From: Nemophila menziesii
Taxonomy: Eukaryota; Streptophyta; Magnoliopsida; Boraginales; Hydrophyllaceae
Assembly: GCA_029959085.1 (NCBI GenBank)
Contig: JARWIR010000018.1
Location: 18,351,001-18,415,000, forward strand
DNA length: 64,000 nucleotides
Direction of reading: 5' to 3'
Part shown: piece by piece, positions 44,986-57,529 of the stretch
Position numbering within the stretch: the first letter of the stretch is position 1
Layout of the letters: each line of letters begins with the position of its first letter
The notes under the pieces: generated by a model
Database searches by the model: none
Told to the model about the DNA's origin: nothing
The model's input: only the letters and a program-made list of their open reading frames with translations
Program-made: the position numbers and the translations under genes

Positions 44986-46372
44986 ATGGGTGTGAAAAGA
45001 CCATTTGATGAGGAGGAGGCTTTGCAAGAGCTTTCATTTAAACAAGCAAAACCACTTGATGGAAACATTAAGCCTTCTTCATTTGCATATGATAATATTT
45101 CTCAGCATCAAGTGTCTGAAATAACTGCTATAACTGGTAACATACTTTCTGTAAAATGATTTTATATTACAATATGGAACAACTAGGTTTTTTAGTTTAG
45201 GGAATCGATTTAATTTGAAGGAGTTAAGACTATGAGAGGCATATATTTGTTGGTCCCGTTAGTGATGAAGTTTTTTTTAATACTGTTCTTTAGGTGATGT
45301 GAAGGAGATTGAAGGGAATAATAATAAAGCTGAGAAAGAGTTAGAGACAAGTGCAGACTTATCTTGGGTTACAAGTAGCAGTAGTAGTGAAGAAGAAAGT
45401 GGGTCCCACTTCTTGCATTTCTTTCCAGACTTGTTTGAATTCAACTACCCAAAACACCCCCCAAACCAGTTTAACGATGCAGTAACAAGTTGTCCTAGGA
45501 AAGAAGTTCCTATTGGACCAGAATCTCAAGCTGATATACCAGAATGGAACCCTAATGCTCTTCGTAAGGATGATGATAATGATAAAATATTGATGGGTGA
45601 AACTGTAATTAATATGCCTGATTCAGATGTTAAAGTTGGATTAGGAAGAATCGATTGTGTTTGTTTTGACCATGGCTCGATTAGATGTGCTCGACAACAT
45701 ATAGAAGAATCTCGAATAAAATTGAAGGAAAGTATTGGTGAAGATAAATTTGGGGATTTAGGTTTTTATGAAATGGGTGAAGAAGTAGCGATTAATTGGA
45801 GTGAAGAAGAGGAACGATTATTTCACGAGGTTGTGTATTCAAATCCTGCTTCTCATGGGAAGAATTTTTGGAAACAACTTTCAGGGGTATTTCCGTCTCG
45901 TACAAAAATGGAACTGATTAGTTATTACTTTAACGTGTTTATATTGAGAAGAAGAGCTGTTCAGAATCGATCTGTTTTTTTAGATATCGATAGTGATGAC
46001 GATGAATGGCAAGGAAATGGTGTACAAGTTGATGATCATGATCATGATGATGATAGTGATGACGGTGAAATGAACGGTCAAGATGATTTTGAGAAGAGTG
46101 AGTTAATGAATGAGGAGTTGAAAGATGATAATAAAATGGGACAAGATGTGAAGAAGGATGATGAGTTTACTACAATGGGATTTAATGGTGAAGAAACGAT
46201 AATACGAGGAAGTGAAGTTGATCGTCATGTAAGATACATGGATGAGTCATATGAAGTAATGAAACACTGGGATAATACTTTTCCGACAAGTCATATGAAG
46301 AGTAGTGATCTTTTACCAACTTTTAACATGATTGAAGAGGTTTTTGGTCCGTCTGATTTACAAGATGATTGA
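44986..46372 (+). CDS. ELM2/SANT-type nuclear protein
   Basis: The two coding exons are 44986-45136 and 45294-46372, joined by a GT-AG intron within a Gly codon, giving 409 residues. Residues about 121-137 (VPIGPESQADIPEWNP) match the ELM2 core, normally I/V-P-V-G-P-x-x-Q-A-x-x-P-x-W. Residues about 216-272 (INWSEEEERLFHEVVYSNPASHGKNFWKQL, then SRTKMELISYYFNVFILRRR) form a SANT/Myb-like domain. ELM2-SANT pairs typically act in chromatin complexes with histone deacetylases. The region from about 281 is a long acidic tail of Asp/Glu runs. The N-terminus begins MGVKRPFDEEE, a nuclear-type start. I recall such ELM2 proteins next to QUL and DRL1 genes in Arabidopsis. The frame is clean and probably functional. 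Confidence 0.88.
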
Positions 46373-47045
46373 TTGATTGAATATAAATAACATATTTATT
46401 GTCTAGGATGATGAAATTTGGATGTATATACATTTTTGTGTTTTACTTTTTTTGTAGATAGTGAAGTGACCCATAAAAGGTGGGAAAGAATGTAACAGAT
46501 TTAGGAGAGTAGTAGATATAGTCTTTGATAAGCTCTCTTTCTGATTATGAGATTAAACTCATTTTTTTCATTCTCACTTTTGTAACAATTTTTTTACTGC
46601 TTCCTTTTTAACTCATTGTTGAAAGGTTTGGTACCTTGTGATATTATTGCATCTGTTTGTTTTCTTGATACTTGATGGGCCATAAATTAGTTTACAAGGG
46701 AAAAGGAAATCAGATGGGAAAGACTCTATGGCGCTACTGGTGTGACAGGAGAGAGGGCACATGAGGCTGGAAACTTCCACTCCGTCACAGCAGATTCCAA
46801 ATGGCAGAATGGTAGGACTGCTGCGTACAGGGACTTGTCCTGCAAATAACTTTGATAGTGTGTATCCTGAAATTATGCAGCAGCAGCCTGCTCTGGTGTT
46901 GTAGCGAGTAGTAGTGTAAGAAAACAGCGTCAGATTGGGTTTACATATTGTCCACTCCATTAGACAGCTGCAGATGGAGAGTGAATGTTCCGTTTCATCC
47001 CCCTCTGATATGATTGTGTGGTGGAACAAAAATTTGATTAGAAAA
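46373..47045. other. 3' UTR and spacer downstream of the ELM2 gene
   Basis: The first about 200 bases are the likely 3' UTR. A minus-strand open frame of 138 codons (46613-47029) is Ser/Cys/Thr-rich, resembles no family I know, and is probably chance or part of a decayed LINE. Confidence 0.4.
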
Positions 47046-47420
47046 AAAAATTATATGCCGGTGTTAGTTTGAATATCTTTTTTTAGAGCATTGGCAGTAT
47101 TTGTGTGGAAAGAACTGAATGAAGCGGTTTTTAATAGTATTCTGATTCCCGATGGAGAAACTCTTATCTACAAGGCAAAATACTTGGCCTCGGAGTATGT
47201 TAGCGCGTGGAGATCTAAGCCTGGGGGATATTCGTTCGTTATTTATACCATTTACAGCGAAGCTAACATGAGCGCTGATTGGTTAGCCAGGATAGAAGTC
47301 ATACCACGCTTAGTGATCCACCAGATGATGGAATTTGGAGGACAAGAAGAATATATAGTACAGGCTTGATGTTGTCTTAGATGCTTTTTGATTGATGTAT
47401 GTACCAAAAAAAAAACCACC
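47046..47420 (+). pseudogene. LINE 3' fragment (RNase H end)
   Basis: The frame at 47091-47369 reads VFVWKELNEAVF (a common LINE segment after the zinc domain), skips the middle of RNase H, then continues with YTIYSEANMSADWLARIE. The last part corresponds to the R-E-x-N-x-x-A-D-x-L-A motif with its catalytic Asp. An A-run follows at 47405-47416, as expected for a LINE tail. The middle of the domain is internally deleted. Confidence 0.6.
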
Positions 47421-48190
47421 CTTGTTCGAAAAACCGCCCTATATTTCCAAGGAGATATATATGGGGAAGATTTGGTCTTAATGTCAATTCTCACAAAACA
47501 AGATTGTTATTTGAATTTTGGACTATTTATTAATTTGAATTATGTGTGTCAGGTGTGATAGTGTTGTTCCCATGTTTCTCTTATTGTTAATATATGATTT
47601 GAAGTTAAATTCTGGTGCTTTTGATGGATTTTTGATTTCTCTTCTGATTATATAGCAAATTTTATTTCGTCTCAAAATTCTTTGTCCAGCTAATTCGTGG
47701 AATTTGAAACTTTTGTCTCTTTAACCCTGCTACTTTTGTGAAAGGTTAAGCTTTGCATTTGCTCATGAATATTATCTATTATTGGGTAAAATATGATACT
47801 TTTTTGGTATATAACTATGCTGAAAAGTTTTTTTGCATTAAAATATATAGTACTAAGTGTCCCAGTGATACTAAATTTAATTGTTTGTATAATAAATATC
47901 CTACTTTATGGATCAAATATTAATTAAGAGATAATAGTTAATAGTTGTAGCAAGACCCTTTTACTATTGACATGGCAACTTAGTAAAGTGTCTTTCCGAC
48001 GTAGCTGATTAGCATTAATCATTTCAGTTTTGCCCATGGTAAAGACTAAAGCCTACCTTTTCAAAGACGGTAATACAGGAGTTGCGTCATGGTCTCTCCA
48101 ACTGGTAACTGACTGGCACGTTATTGAGAAAGGGACCTGACAATCATATGGTATGCATGAGCTTTCAACTTGAACGTGATGAGCTGTCCA
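47421..48190. other. AT-rich spacer, nothing recognised
   Basis: No open frame, terminal repeat or other structure could be supported. Confidence 0.5.
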
Positions 48191-48194
48191 TTAT

Positions 48195-48670
48195 ATATAT
48201 TTTTTTTTTGTCGCTCAAAATAAAAACCACCATTACATATTACAATATTTACTAAAGAAAGAGTTAGAAGCAACGACAGAGAAGTCCTTCCATTGAGATA
48301 TGTCAATGTTCCTTCTGATGCATTTCGCAATCGCATCGGCAATTGAGTTATATTGTCGATTCACATATGAGATCTTCCACGTCGGGTATTCATTAAGCCA
48401 TCCTTTAATTTCATTCACGATTGGGTTAAGACTCTAATGTAGCCTTCCTTTTCCATTAATTCCTTGAACTAGTTCAAGGTTATCAGAGTAGAAAGAATTA
48501 CTCTGAATTTTCTTAGAACCTGCTGTTCTATAAGAGCTAACAAAAGTGCCCACGCTTCTCCTTCAATAACACTTCTTAATCTACACCTCGTCCCTTTCCT
48601 TTCTGAAATAATACCTTGTGCATTAATCCCAAGTTTTTCATATGAAATAGCAACGTTGACTTCAGTCTAC
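48195..48670 (-). pseudogene. LINE RNase H fragment
   Basis: On the minus strand, broken frames read INAQGIISERKGTRCRLRSV, EGEAWALLLALIEQQ (the RNase H Glu helix) and, in the frame 48418-48233, WKISYVNRQYNSIADAIAK, the last catalytic Asp motif. A T-run at 48196-48208 is consistent with its poly-A tail on the minus strand. Stops and shifts abolish function. Confidence 0.7.
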
Positions 48671-49019
48671 CTATTGAAAGTCTTCATCTACTAAGGGAAT
48701 CATGGTCAATGGCTTTTGACCTTTTGTGAAAAAATAAAATTGCCCATGTAAGAAAAATAAAAATGATTCTTATCTTTTAGTTTTCTTGAAATTTTTAAAA
48801 TTCTTCAATTTGTCTTAATATAAGTCCCTATATTGTGTAAATATTACAATATAAGTCCGGATATTAACTTTTCAATTAATTATTCTATAAATTCCTTTTT
48901 CTTAATACAAAATAATATATATTTTGTTGTAAAAAAATAAAAAAATCTATAGTCTAATAAAATAAATTTTAAAAGTTAGGGGAAGGCCAAATGAATATTT
49001 TTTAAAAATAATTTTTTTT

Positions 49020-49101
49020 TAAAGTAGTTATAGATTTTTTTTTTTGAAAATTTAGGGGGGGCCATGGACCCCCCCCTAGCCATAACACAGCTCCGTCCCT
49101 G
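49020..49101 (-). mobile_element. possible hAT terminal end
   Basis: Read on the minus strand from 49101, CAGGGACGGAGCTGTG followed by a C/G-run palindrome around CCATGG resembles the CAGGG-CGGAGC ends of plant hAT elements. No matching second end or target duplication was found. It abuts the 3' end of the LINE at 49138. AT-rich sequence extends left from it to about 48700. Confidence 0.35.
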
Positions 49102-49137
49102 TGAAAGGTGCCGAGGCACCAAAGAAACACATACAGA

Positions 49138-51650
49138 TCATCCTACTCCTAATTTACTAAACTTAGATGATAAGTCGAAACAACTGATCGTATTCCGACA
49201 CAAAAGAGTTGTCCCGTGTCTAGCTTCCTTTTCCCTTTTATCAGCTTTGCTGTTGAACTTCCTATTAATGTAACGGAAGGAAATTTGCCCAAATTCTCCA
49301 GCATTATTGACAATTTTGCGCAAGATAGGTTGGATGTTCCAACGTGTGGCTAACACCTGATTTGTACCTTGAATAACCTCAAGGTTATCAGAGTATACCA
49401 CGATATTTTTACCTGGAAAGTTTGCACAAAGTTGCGTGGATTTTAGAACAACATTAGCTTCCCCCTCAAGAGCTGAATTGCAATCCATGTTGCACCTAAA
49501 TTCGAAGGATGTACTCGTGTTGTTTCGCACTCCGTAGATTGCAATTCCCGTTGGGTCCCATTTGTTGGAGAAAGATGCATCACAGAACAGGGATAAATCT
49601 TGATTGTTTTGATCACTCATTACTTCTTCGTCTACCTCTCTTTTCCTATTTAGCCCTTTTTAGTTTTCTGCAATCCAGTTGATTCCGTGAATTTCTTGCA
49701 TAAGTTTTCTAGTTGCTATATTGATTCCAGTTCCGCATACATTTGTTCCTTCATGCGTAGCTTTTATTTTTGCTTTCCAAATATTCGAAAGGTTAATCAT
49801 AATGACATCTCTAACAACGCTTTCTTCCCAACCCCCTTTGACAAAGCCTTGAATAATTTTTAGGAACCAATCCTCTATTTTATCTTCGAACATATCTTAG
49901 ATTCTTATTTGCAGAATGGATCCCGCCCAAATATCTTTACACATATTAGAATGGAGAAGTAAGTGTTCAACATCTTCAACATTGTGATTGCACCATAAAC
50001 AATTTGTAGCATCCGCACATTTTCTCTTATGTAAATTATTTCTTGTTGGTATTGCATTATTCACTAATCTCCACATAAATAGCTTAATCTTCTTCGCAAT
50101 GTTAGATCTCCATATTGTTTTCCAAATTGGTGAGTCCTGCATTGACTTTGTTCCCGTTGTTGATGGTTTGTTGACTATTTGATCCTGAGATATTACCCTA
50201 TACCATGTTTTCGTATTATAAGTGCTATCTTTCAAAAAAGGCCAGATAAACTTATCCTTTATTCCATTCTCATCGATGTTTGTTTTCTTTATTAAATGTA
50301 TTATAGGTTCGGGGAGTAAATTATCCAATTTCTTATAGTCCTATTCTTTTGTGTTATCTTTCAGAAGCTCATTAACTTTTGTAATCGTGGCCCCCTCAGG
50401 TTTTTCTAGTTTCCTGTCAGTATCAATCCATTTCTCCTCCCATATATTAGTATCTTTGCCATTCCCTATTATCTTTATTCCGTGTTTTTTAATATACTCT
50501 CTTCCTTCTATAATACTTGCCCATCTCCAGGTCCTACTTTGTTTAAGTTTACAATTCATAATATCAGATTTATTGAAATATATACCTTTAAGTAATCTCG
50601 TAGCCAAGTTATCTGGGCTATTCATCAGTCTCCATGCTTGTGCTGCTAGTAGAACAGTATTCATCTTCTTGAAATCTTTGAAACCCAGTCCCCCTATCAG
50701 TTTGCTTACTTCTATTTCTCCCAAGCGACCCAGTGGATCCTGTATCTTTCTCCTGAACTCCACCACAAATTAGAAATAGCTGAAACAAGTTTATTGCAAA
50801 AATTAACAGGGAAAGAAAAAATAGACATGTAATAATTAAGAATGGCGTGTATTATTGCTTTAATTAGCACTTCTTTGCCGCCCTCTAACAATAATTTTGC
50901 TTTCCAATCTTCTGTATTTTTTAACACTTTTTTAGCTATCCATTCTAGAGATTCCACTTTCGACCTCTTATGGCACAGCGGAATCCCTAAATAGTATCCT
51001 AAATCATTTGTTTCCATAATATTCATCGTTGTAGTAATCCTATTTTTAATTTCATCTGGAGTCTCTTTGCTGAATAGTATGGCTGATTTATGGAAGTTAA
51101 TTTTCTGTCCTGATCCCAAACAATAAATATCCAAACATTCCTTGAAGTGGTTTATATCCATATCCTCCAATTCTATAAAACAAAAGAGAGTCATCTGCAA
51201 ATAAAAGGTGAAAAATCGTCGGGCAATTCCTATTTATTTGAATACCTTTGATCAATTTGTTATCTATATAATGGTCGATAATACTAATAAGAGACTCTGT
51301 CATAATAGAGAAAAGAAAAGGGGGGTCACCTTGTCTAAGGTCCCTTCCTGGTATAAATTTTTTGAGTCTTTCTCCATTTAATTAATGTTAAAAGATACAG
51401 AGGTAATACAGTTCCTAATCCAGCTAATCCATGTTTCGCTAAAACCTAATTTATTCAAAACTTTAAATAGGAAATCCCATCTTACCTGATCATATGCCTT
51501 TTCTATATCAATTTTTATAGCTGCCATGTGTTTTTTGTTTTTCCTCTTCCTACTCATAAAAGACGATATTTCCTGAGCTATAATAATGTTGTCTTGGATC
51601 GCCCGGCCTTTAATGAAAGCTGATTGTGTTGGAGATATGGTGGGGGCAAA
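49138..51650 (-). pseudogene. L1-type LINE ORF2 (reverse transcriptase to RNase H), cut by an LTR
   Basis: Seven adjoining minus-strand frames give the order found in the LINE at 40766. They are SPTQSAFIKGRAIQDNIIIAQE and KIDIEKAYDQVRWDF (51698-51378), LLFADDSLLFY (51303-51097), LGYYLGIPLCHKRSKVESLEWIAKK (51200-50712), GGLGFKDFKKMNTVLLAAQAWR (50766-50341), the zinc region with NCLWCNHNVEDVEHLLLH (50328-49897), and an RNase H with CDASF, EGEANVVL and YSDNLEVIQGTN (49620-49138). Each break is a small frameshift or stop. The 5' end stops at about 51650, where a gypsy LTR begins. The catalytic FADD box is retained. Confidence 0.88.
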
Positions 51651-51652
51651 GG

Positions 51653-53170
51653 TGTGATAAAATAATAGATAATTAAAGTTAATAATAAAGAGCCACACCC
51701 TTGAGAACCACGAAACTCACTGCAAGTATCACAGATCGTTTGCAAGTTTTAATGATAAGTTAAGTTCGTTCGCAGGGATTGTATCCGTTAGATCTACTTA
51801 TGTTAAATAAGCGTAGATGAATTTAGATGTTTAGATAAAAATATAAGATAAATTAATATAAATAATTATCTGATGAGAAACAATAATAAGAATGCAGATA
51901 AATAAATATGGATGTAAGTCTAATAGATTAGGATTATTAATATGAGTCTATTTTACTAGGTTGTTATTCTAACCTGTCACAGATTAAGCATTATATATTA
52001 ACCAGGATTCTAAATTCTACCTAGCCTCTATTAGGCTTAGGAGCAACCTCTCCACTACTAAGGATTCCTGAGTAATAATTGGTGATTAAATCAAACCTTT
52101 ATGACTATCTAGTTAGGCAAGGGATCAAAACTAGACGATTATGTGGTGTTGTCAATAACTAAAAATAATCCTAAGATTGGCCAAATCTAGGGTTGTAACA
52201 ATAAGTCAAAACACATAATAACAATATACGCCAAACTCAATCAATTAAAATAACAAATAGTATTATAGAATTTAAAGACAAAATAATAACCCAACAATTA
52301 AAAATAAAACTTACAGAATAAAAGTTTAGAAAGATGGTTGAACATAAATCTATAGCTAATTACCCTAAATATAGAGAAGGTGAGATGTAGAAGAGGAGTT
52401 TGTCACTCTCCAACTTCTTCTTCCCGTCTTCCTCTATAGGTCAGCTTGCTTTTTGGATGAATAACTTGATTTTAAGGATGAATATTTAATTAAAGGACTA
52501 AGCTATTATTTAAAAGTGAGAAAATACAAGTAAGGACTAAGCCTAAGCTTGAAACTGAGCAAGGACATGTTTACAATGGTATAAGGGTGTATTTATAGGT
52601 GTTTAGGAACCCTAATTCGTTTTCTTGAAGGAGAAGGTAAGTATTGGACTCCAAGCCCAACTCAAATTCGTAACCCTAAAACATGGAATCAGACCCGTTT
52701 TTGTTTTGGTCCTAACAGCTTCAATTATTACCCGTTTGACGCATATGAGTAGTCGAAATTCATTGTCTCGGAAAGATATTCAACTTTGCTCTTGACCGTT
52801 TATCCAAATTTCACACCGATTTTGAGATATAAGCTGATTTGTGGTCGTAGGTGCAGAAATTCAGGATTAAGGCAGCTTTTCCATTTCTATGTTTTTAGCT
52901 TTTCTTTCCTTATCTCCAATTATCATGCTTATCTCTTTCCATATATTTTAGTCTTTGACTTGGAATCTAATTAATCTCCATAATTATCTTTAAAGCTTCA
53001 CACTAAATAAATAATTAAACCCAATATACTCTAAAAACAATAATTTACTAAATCAAGACTCAAAATAGGAAAGTGTAGCATTTCTCAAGAAAATCGACTA
53101 GAATACTTCCTAAATCACTAAAAATGATGTCTCCAACTCATATTAATTCATCACAAATGAGGAGACATCA
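51653..53170 (-). repeat. gypsy LTR, family 1, full length (minus strand)
   Basis: This LTR of about 1518 bp reads TGATGTCTCC at 53170 and ends TTTTATCACA at about 51653. Its landmarks match 2892-4366: a TATA-like ACCTATAAATAC near 52595, and the late block with GGTTTGATTTAATCACC and TAGGCAAG-type words near 52100. A 10-bp stem (TGATGTCTCC with GGAGACATCA) closes a 26-base loop at its start. It truncates the LINE to its left, so it is younger than that LINE. Confidence 0.82.
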
Positions 53171-55700
53171 AGACCCCAAACTCAAAGTTGTATCGTCCCG
53201 ATACAATAAAGATAAGAACAAAGGGAAGTCTCTAAATACACACCTAGGTCAATTAAGCACGGACGGAAGAAGATAGCAGAATATGGAGAATAAACTCAAA
53301 GCAACTACTCAGAAAATTTCATGTAATAATATTTAAAAACTACATACCTGTACACTTCGCATATCCATAGTCAACACGGCTTGAATTCAAGATAAGATTA
53401 GCTTCGCAATGTAAGAAGGATTGGGACTTTACTCAGTTCACCAAGGAAGCTATAGATTGTTCATCGAACTTCACTAGTATCCAAAAATCCACTTAACTAC
53501 TCTCTATTGGCTCAATCACTTCTCGATTACATAGCAAATAATCAAAAGGTCTTTAAGGTTGTAATTTCGGCTTAGGGACGGTATGATAGTATATTTGGAT
53601 AATTTAGAGTGAGATTTTGGCTCTCTCCTCACTAGCCATTAACGAATCGCCCTAGAGCTTGAGTTACTCTCATAAAACGTTTCTCACTCAACCCAATGAA
53701 TTCCTTGATGCATAATTTAGAATCCCTAATAACCCAATTAAAGCATAAGATGTTCACATAAAAATTCCTCTTTGCCGGTACGAATATATATTCTTTTCAA
53801 ATCATTTTTTTTTTGTATAGCTATGACTCTATTTTTGATGTTCAAGATATCACGCTATTTTTTCAATGTTATGCCTTTTCATAACTTTAGCTCGTAGCTT
53901 CTTTTTCATTCACTATTACCCCGGCAAAGGGTTACAATATAAACCTGTGAATCATCATCAATATAATAACATAGCACAATTAATAACCTCAAAAATCCCA
54001 ACCCAATAATATTTCCTATAATGGTGGACCCACCACCCCAAACTCAAGCTCTAAAACAACTGTCTATGCATCACGATTCGAGTGCGGGTCATATGGAAAA
54101 GTCCTATAATCTAAAGGGATATGGCTTATAATGTGGCTAAATAAAAAGGCTTTAGAAAGGCTAGAAGGGGCTGAGAAGGATATAACATATAAAAAATAAC
54201 AGGGTGAGAAGGTATAAAAAGGCTTCAAGTGGCTTCAATATGAAAGAACTGCCTTAATCATTTTCTACACCATGCAATTTCGTTATTCTCGTACCTTTAG
54301 CACGTTCATCAAATGGGTTTGTCAACTAGCTTGGATCTCACAGCCTACACACTTCTCAAGGTTCTCTGAGATCGAACATACTTTCTATCGCATTGCTTAC
54401 TAATCTTTTCTTTACTATCAATGTGTGCTTTCCTGCAAATACTTCAAAGCATACAAAATAAAATAGCTCATAAACATACTACTTTCTATCATTAACTTAA
54501 CTGAACTTATGCTTTCAAGCTATTAAACACACTCGACATCTACTCCTTTCTCATATAAATTTTAATTTTACCTAAAGATACTAAAACACATAAAAATGGA
54601 GATGAGGGACAACGAATCCCCACACCCCCAACTCAAAAATGAGTCGTGTCCTCACGACTCAAAAAGACTCAAAAATTAAATAAAAGAAAATTAAAATTAT
54701 ACAGATATTGCACATAAAGAAAAGGTAAGGAAGAAAGAAAACATACTCTTCGAGGCTATTTACCTCGCCTGATCAATACCCGGAATAGGGTGCAGTGCTT
54801 TCCATGTATGAAAACTTCTAGTATCACCAATTTCGCTTTTCCTTACATCTTCTTATGCTCCATCCCAATCAATCACACTCTAGAAATCTCTTGTTTATCT
54901 TCTTCCAACTTTGCTTACGAATACTTTCTCATGTGACAGTGCTTATCCAGGAATATGTTTTGAACACAGCTACAAGCGTCCCAGAAGCTTTTGTTTATCT
55001 TAGGTAAAGGACTATCGATTGTAGAGTTTGTAGTGTCTTCCTTATGAAAGTTTAAACCTTTTTGCTCTTTGAATTCACTACAACTAGATTTCCTCTATTC
55101 TCTTGATCCGATTTACCTTGTAATTATTCCCGAACTAGTACCCATCTCAATTGAAATCTTCTTGATCTTACCCAATACCGTGCTTTGATTTTTCATATCC
55201 CTTAACACTTGGTAATATCTCTATCATCTCTTTTGACCCCCAACTCAAAGCTTTGAACACTCTTGAAATTTGTAACTCTTGATCATAGGTGGAACAATCT
55301 TTATTTGGGTTAGGAAAGGTGTTAGGATGACAAATCTCCATGTGGGTATGATTGAATTAAGGTTTGGTGATGTGGGTTTAAGGATTTTTGGAAAAATATT
55401 TTGAAATTCATGGTTTTGATTCATGGATTCTAGGTGTTTTGATATGATTTGGGTGCTTGAATCTTCTTTGTAATGATGTAAGGAAGGATTTGGATGTAAT
55501 TCATGGTGATTTGATAGTGTTTTGATGTTGGGTGAAGGTTTGTTGAAGCTTTAATGGAGTTGGGAGAGGTTTGGGGAAGAAGGAGAAGCTTAAGGACTAA
55601 AAAATTCGTAATAGAGCAACCTCCTCACCCTTATAACCTGAAAATGCGAAAATTTCCTCTCTCCAGCAGTGTCGGGCGGTATACCAGCCGTAGGGCCCGG
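53171..55700 (-). mobile_element. 3' internal region of a family-1 gypsy element (minus strand)
   Basis: Directly before the LTR on the minus strand is a polypurine-like TTTGAGTTTGGGGTCT. The rest matches, in reverse complement, the non-coding 8600-11104 region of the first element; landmarks include GGGATGATACAACTTTGAG (53180-53200), AGGCTAGAAGGGGCTGAG on the plus strand near 54155, and GAGTTGGGGGTCAAAAGAG (near 55240). No gag or protease remains. The piece stops at about 55700 against a plus-strand LTR fragment. Confidence 0.75.
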
Positions 55701-55712
55701 TATACCAGAATT

Positions 55713-56905
55713 AGGAAAGGAAAAACTGCCAAATAAATCTGCCAAGCTGTGAAGTCATCCAGTGTTTTTAATACTGCATAAAAACCATTACAAATTTGGA
55801 CCAATAACGAGGGAGATATGCTTGTTCAGTCTCCAGTGTTTGTCCTGTCCTACAACTTAGGAATACGAATTTGAGTTGGAGTTGGACTCCATAACTTGGC
55901 CAATACTCCAAGATCTTGACCTATTACCTATAGATACACCTATTTACCTTTGTAACTATGTCCTTACTTGAATATTAGTCCTTAGTATCAAGTTTTATCA
56001 TCTAAAGAAGCAAACTGGCCTGTAGAGGAAGACAAGAAGCTGGAGACTGACAAACGCCTCTTCTATCCCTCTATCATTTGGGTAAATTGTATTAGATATT
56101 TTAGCTTAACTATGTTTCTAATCTCATAATTCTTTAGTGATAATACTTCTAGTATGGACTAATTTTTTCCTTAACTTGGGTTTGCATATGTATATATTTG
56201 AATTATATTTCTTTAATCTATGTTATTTGGGAAATTGACTTCTAATTAAATAAGCTTCTTATTTATTTTACACATTTTTTTTAGATTTATTCCAACCCTA
56301 ATATGATCACGTTAGGACTGTTCTTTTAAAGTTGGATTGTCACCCTTATGGGGGATTTTCATTGAAACACCACATAAACGTCTAGTGTGTGGTAGTGATC
56401 CCTGACGGGCTTGCCTAACTAGATAGTCACTAAGTTCGATTTAACAACCGATAATTGCGCGGGACCCCTTACTAAAGTCCCCTGGTAATAGTTGGGTTGC
56501 CACCTAAGTCCACCCTGACGGGTGTTAGGAGGAATATAGAATTCTGACTACGTATACCAAAGAGATTTAATCACCCTTATAAATAGAATATTGATTTAGA
56601 AGGATAAATTCATACTATCAACCCTAATCTATATCTCTCGTCTTCATTTCTTTTACTTTATTTATTTTCCTTAGTAGTTAAAAATTATTCTCTCAAATAT
56701 TTATCTCTCTATATTTGTTTTTAGTTTAACAATTAAATTCTTCTACGCTTCTATCACAAACGCATTTAATCTAGAAGACTAATTCCTTATGAACTTTACT
56801 TATCTTTTATAACTTGCAAACGTTCCGTACACTTGCGAAGAGTTTCTCATGGTAGAAGTAGGTGCGTGTGTTTATTTATTATCTTTTATTATCATTATTT
56901 TATCA
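55713..56905 (+). repeat. gypsy LTR fragment, family 1 (plus strand)
   Basis: It begins inside the LTR at GGAAAGGAAAAACTGCC (equivalent to 3173 in the first LTR) and continues through GTCATCCAGTGTTTT, GGTAGTGATCCCTGACGG (about 56391) and GTTAGGAGGAATATAG (about 56525) to TTATCACAC at 56905. The first 280 bases, including the start hairpin, are missing. No primer site follows. Its orientation is opposite to the adjoining internal region, which indicates rearrangement. Confidence 0.78.
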
Positions 56906-57529
56906 CACGTATACGCCCACCACAATGGAGCGAAGGTCAGTGAAACTAATTTGCCCAAAGCAATCATTCGCACAAAAAGTTTGGCCTCATCGAATGCAGC
57001 GTACTTCCCACTCTCATTCATTGAGAGACCGCGTGAAATCATCGCTAACATCATTGTTCAACTCATTTCCAAAGAATTTCATACTCGTTTTTTGGAAATT
57101 TCGCCATAACTTCGAGCACAAAATGAAAATGAAATAGGATAAATCTTAGAAAAAAGAAATAGGATAAATCTTTGAAAAAAGATATAAAACGGACAGGGAA
57201 GAATTTTGGTAGTGGTGAGTTTAGGTAGTGGTGGTGTTGGGGGTGAAGAGTGGCGGAAAATGGTGTTTAGTGGTGTTTCTCGACTACCTTGGAAAGTGTG
57301 GCTGGGAAAAACATTGTGTTAAAGCCTTAGTAGCTGGTAGGATTTGAACCATATGTAAAAACTTAATAGAGCAAATCAAATGCATTTGCTCATTTCGGTA
57401 TAGTCGAACCTGGACTATTAGAGGTGTGAAACTGAATATGCAAACTACTTGTATCTTCGTTTTTAGTTTTCTGCAATTAATTTAGTTGTCCCAAATAAGA
57501 CCAACAATATGAAAATGTTGGTAACGGAC
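56906..57529. other. spacer, nothing recognised
   Basis: A short duplication (AAATAGGATAAATCTT..GAAAAAAG, near 57133 and 57160) and a GGTAGTGGTG-rich patch near 57210-57260 are present. The overlapping short frames at 56849-57137 read through the LTR end and are not credible genes. Confidence 0.4.

Noticed and set aside
46613..47029. 138-codon minus-strand frame downstream of the ELM2 gene
   Set aside because: Composition is Ser/Cys/Thr-rich without a recognisable domain, and it has no promoter or splice context. Probably chance.
49064..49273. Open frame of 69 codons beginning MDPPLAITQL
   Set aside because: It is antisense to the RNase H end of the minus-strand LINE and begins in a C-run palindrome. 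There is no independent support.
56849..57137. Two overlapping plus-strand frames and one minus-strand frame
   Set aside because: They start within the end of an LTR fragment, have no recognisable motifs and overlap each other in different frames.
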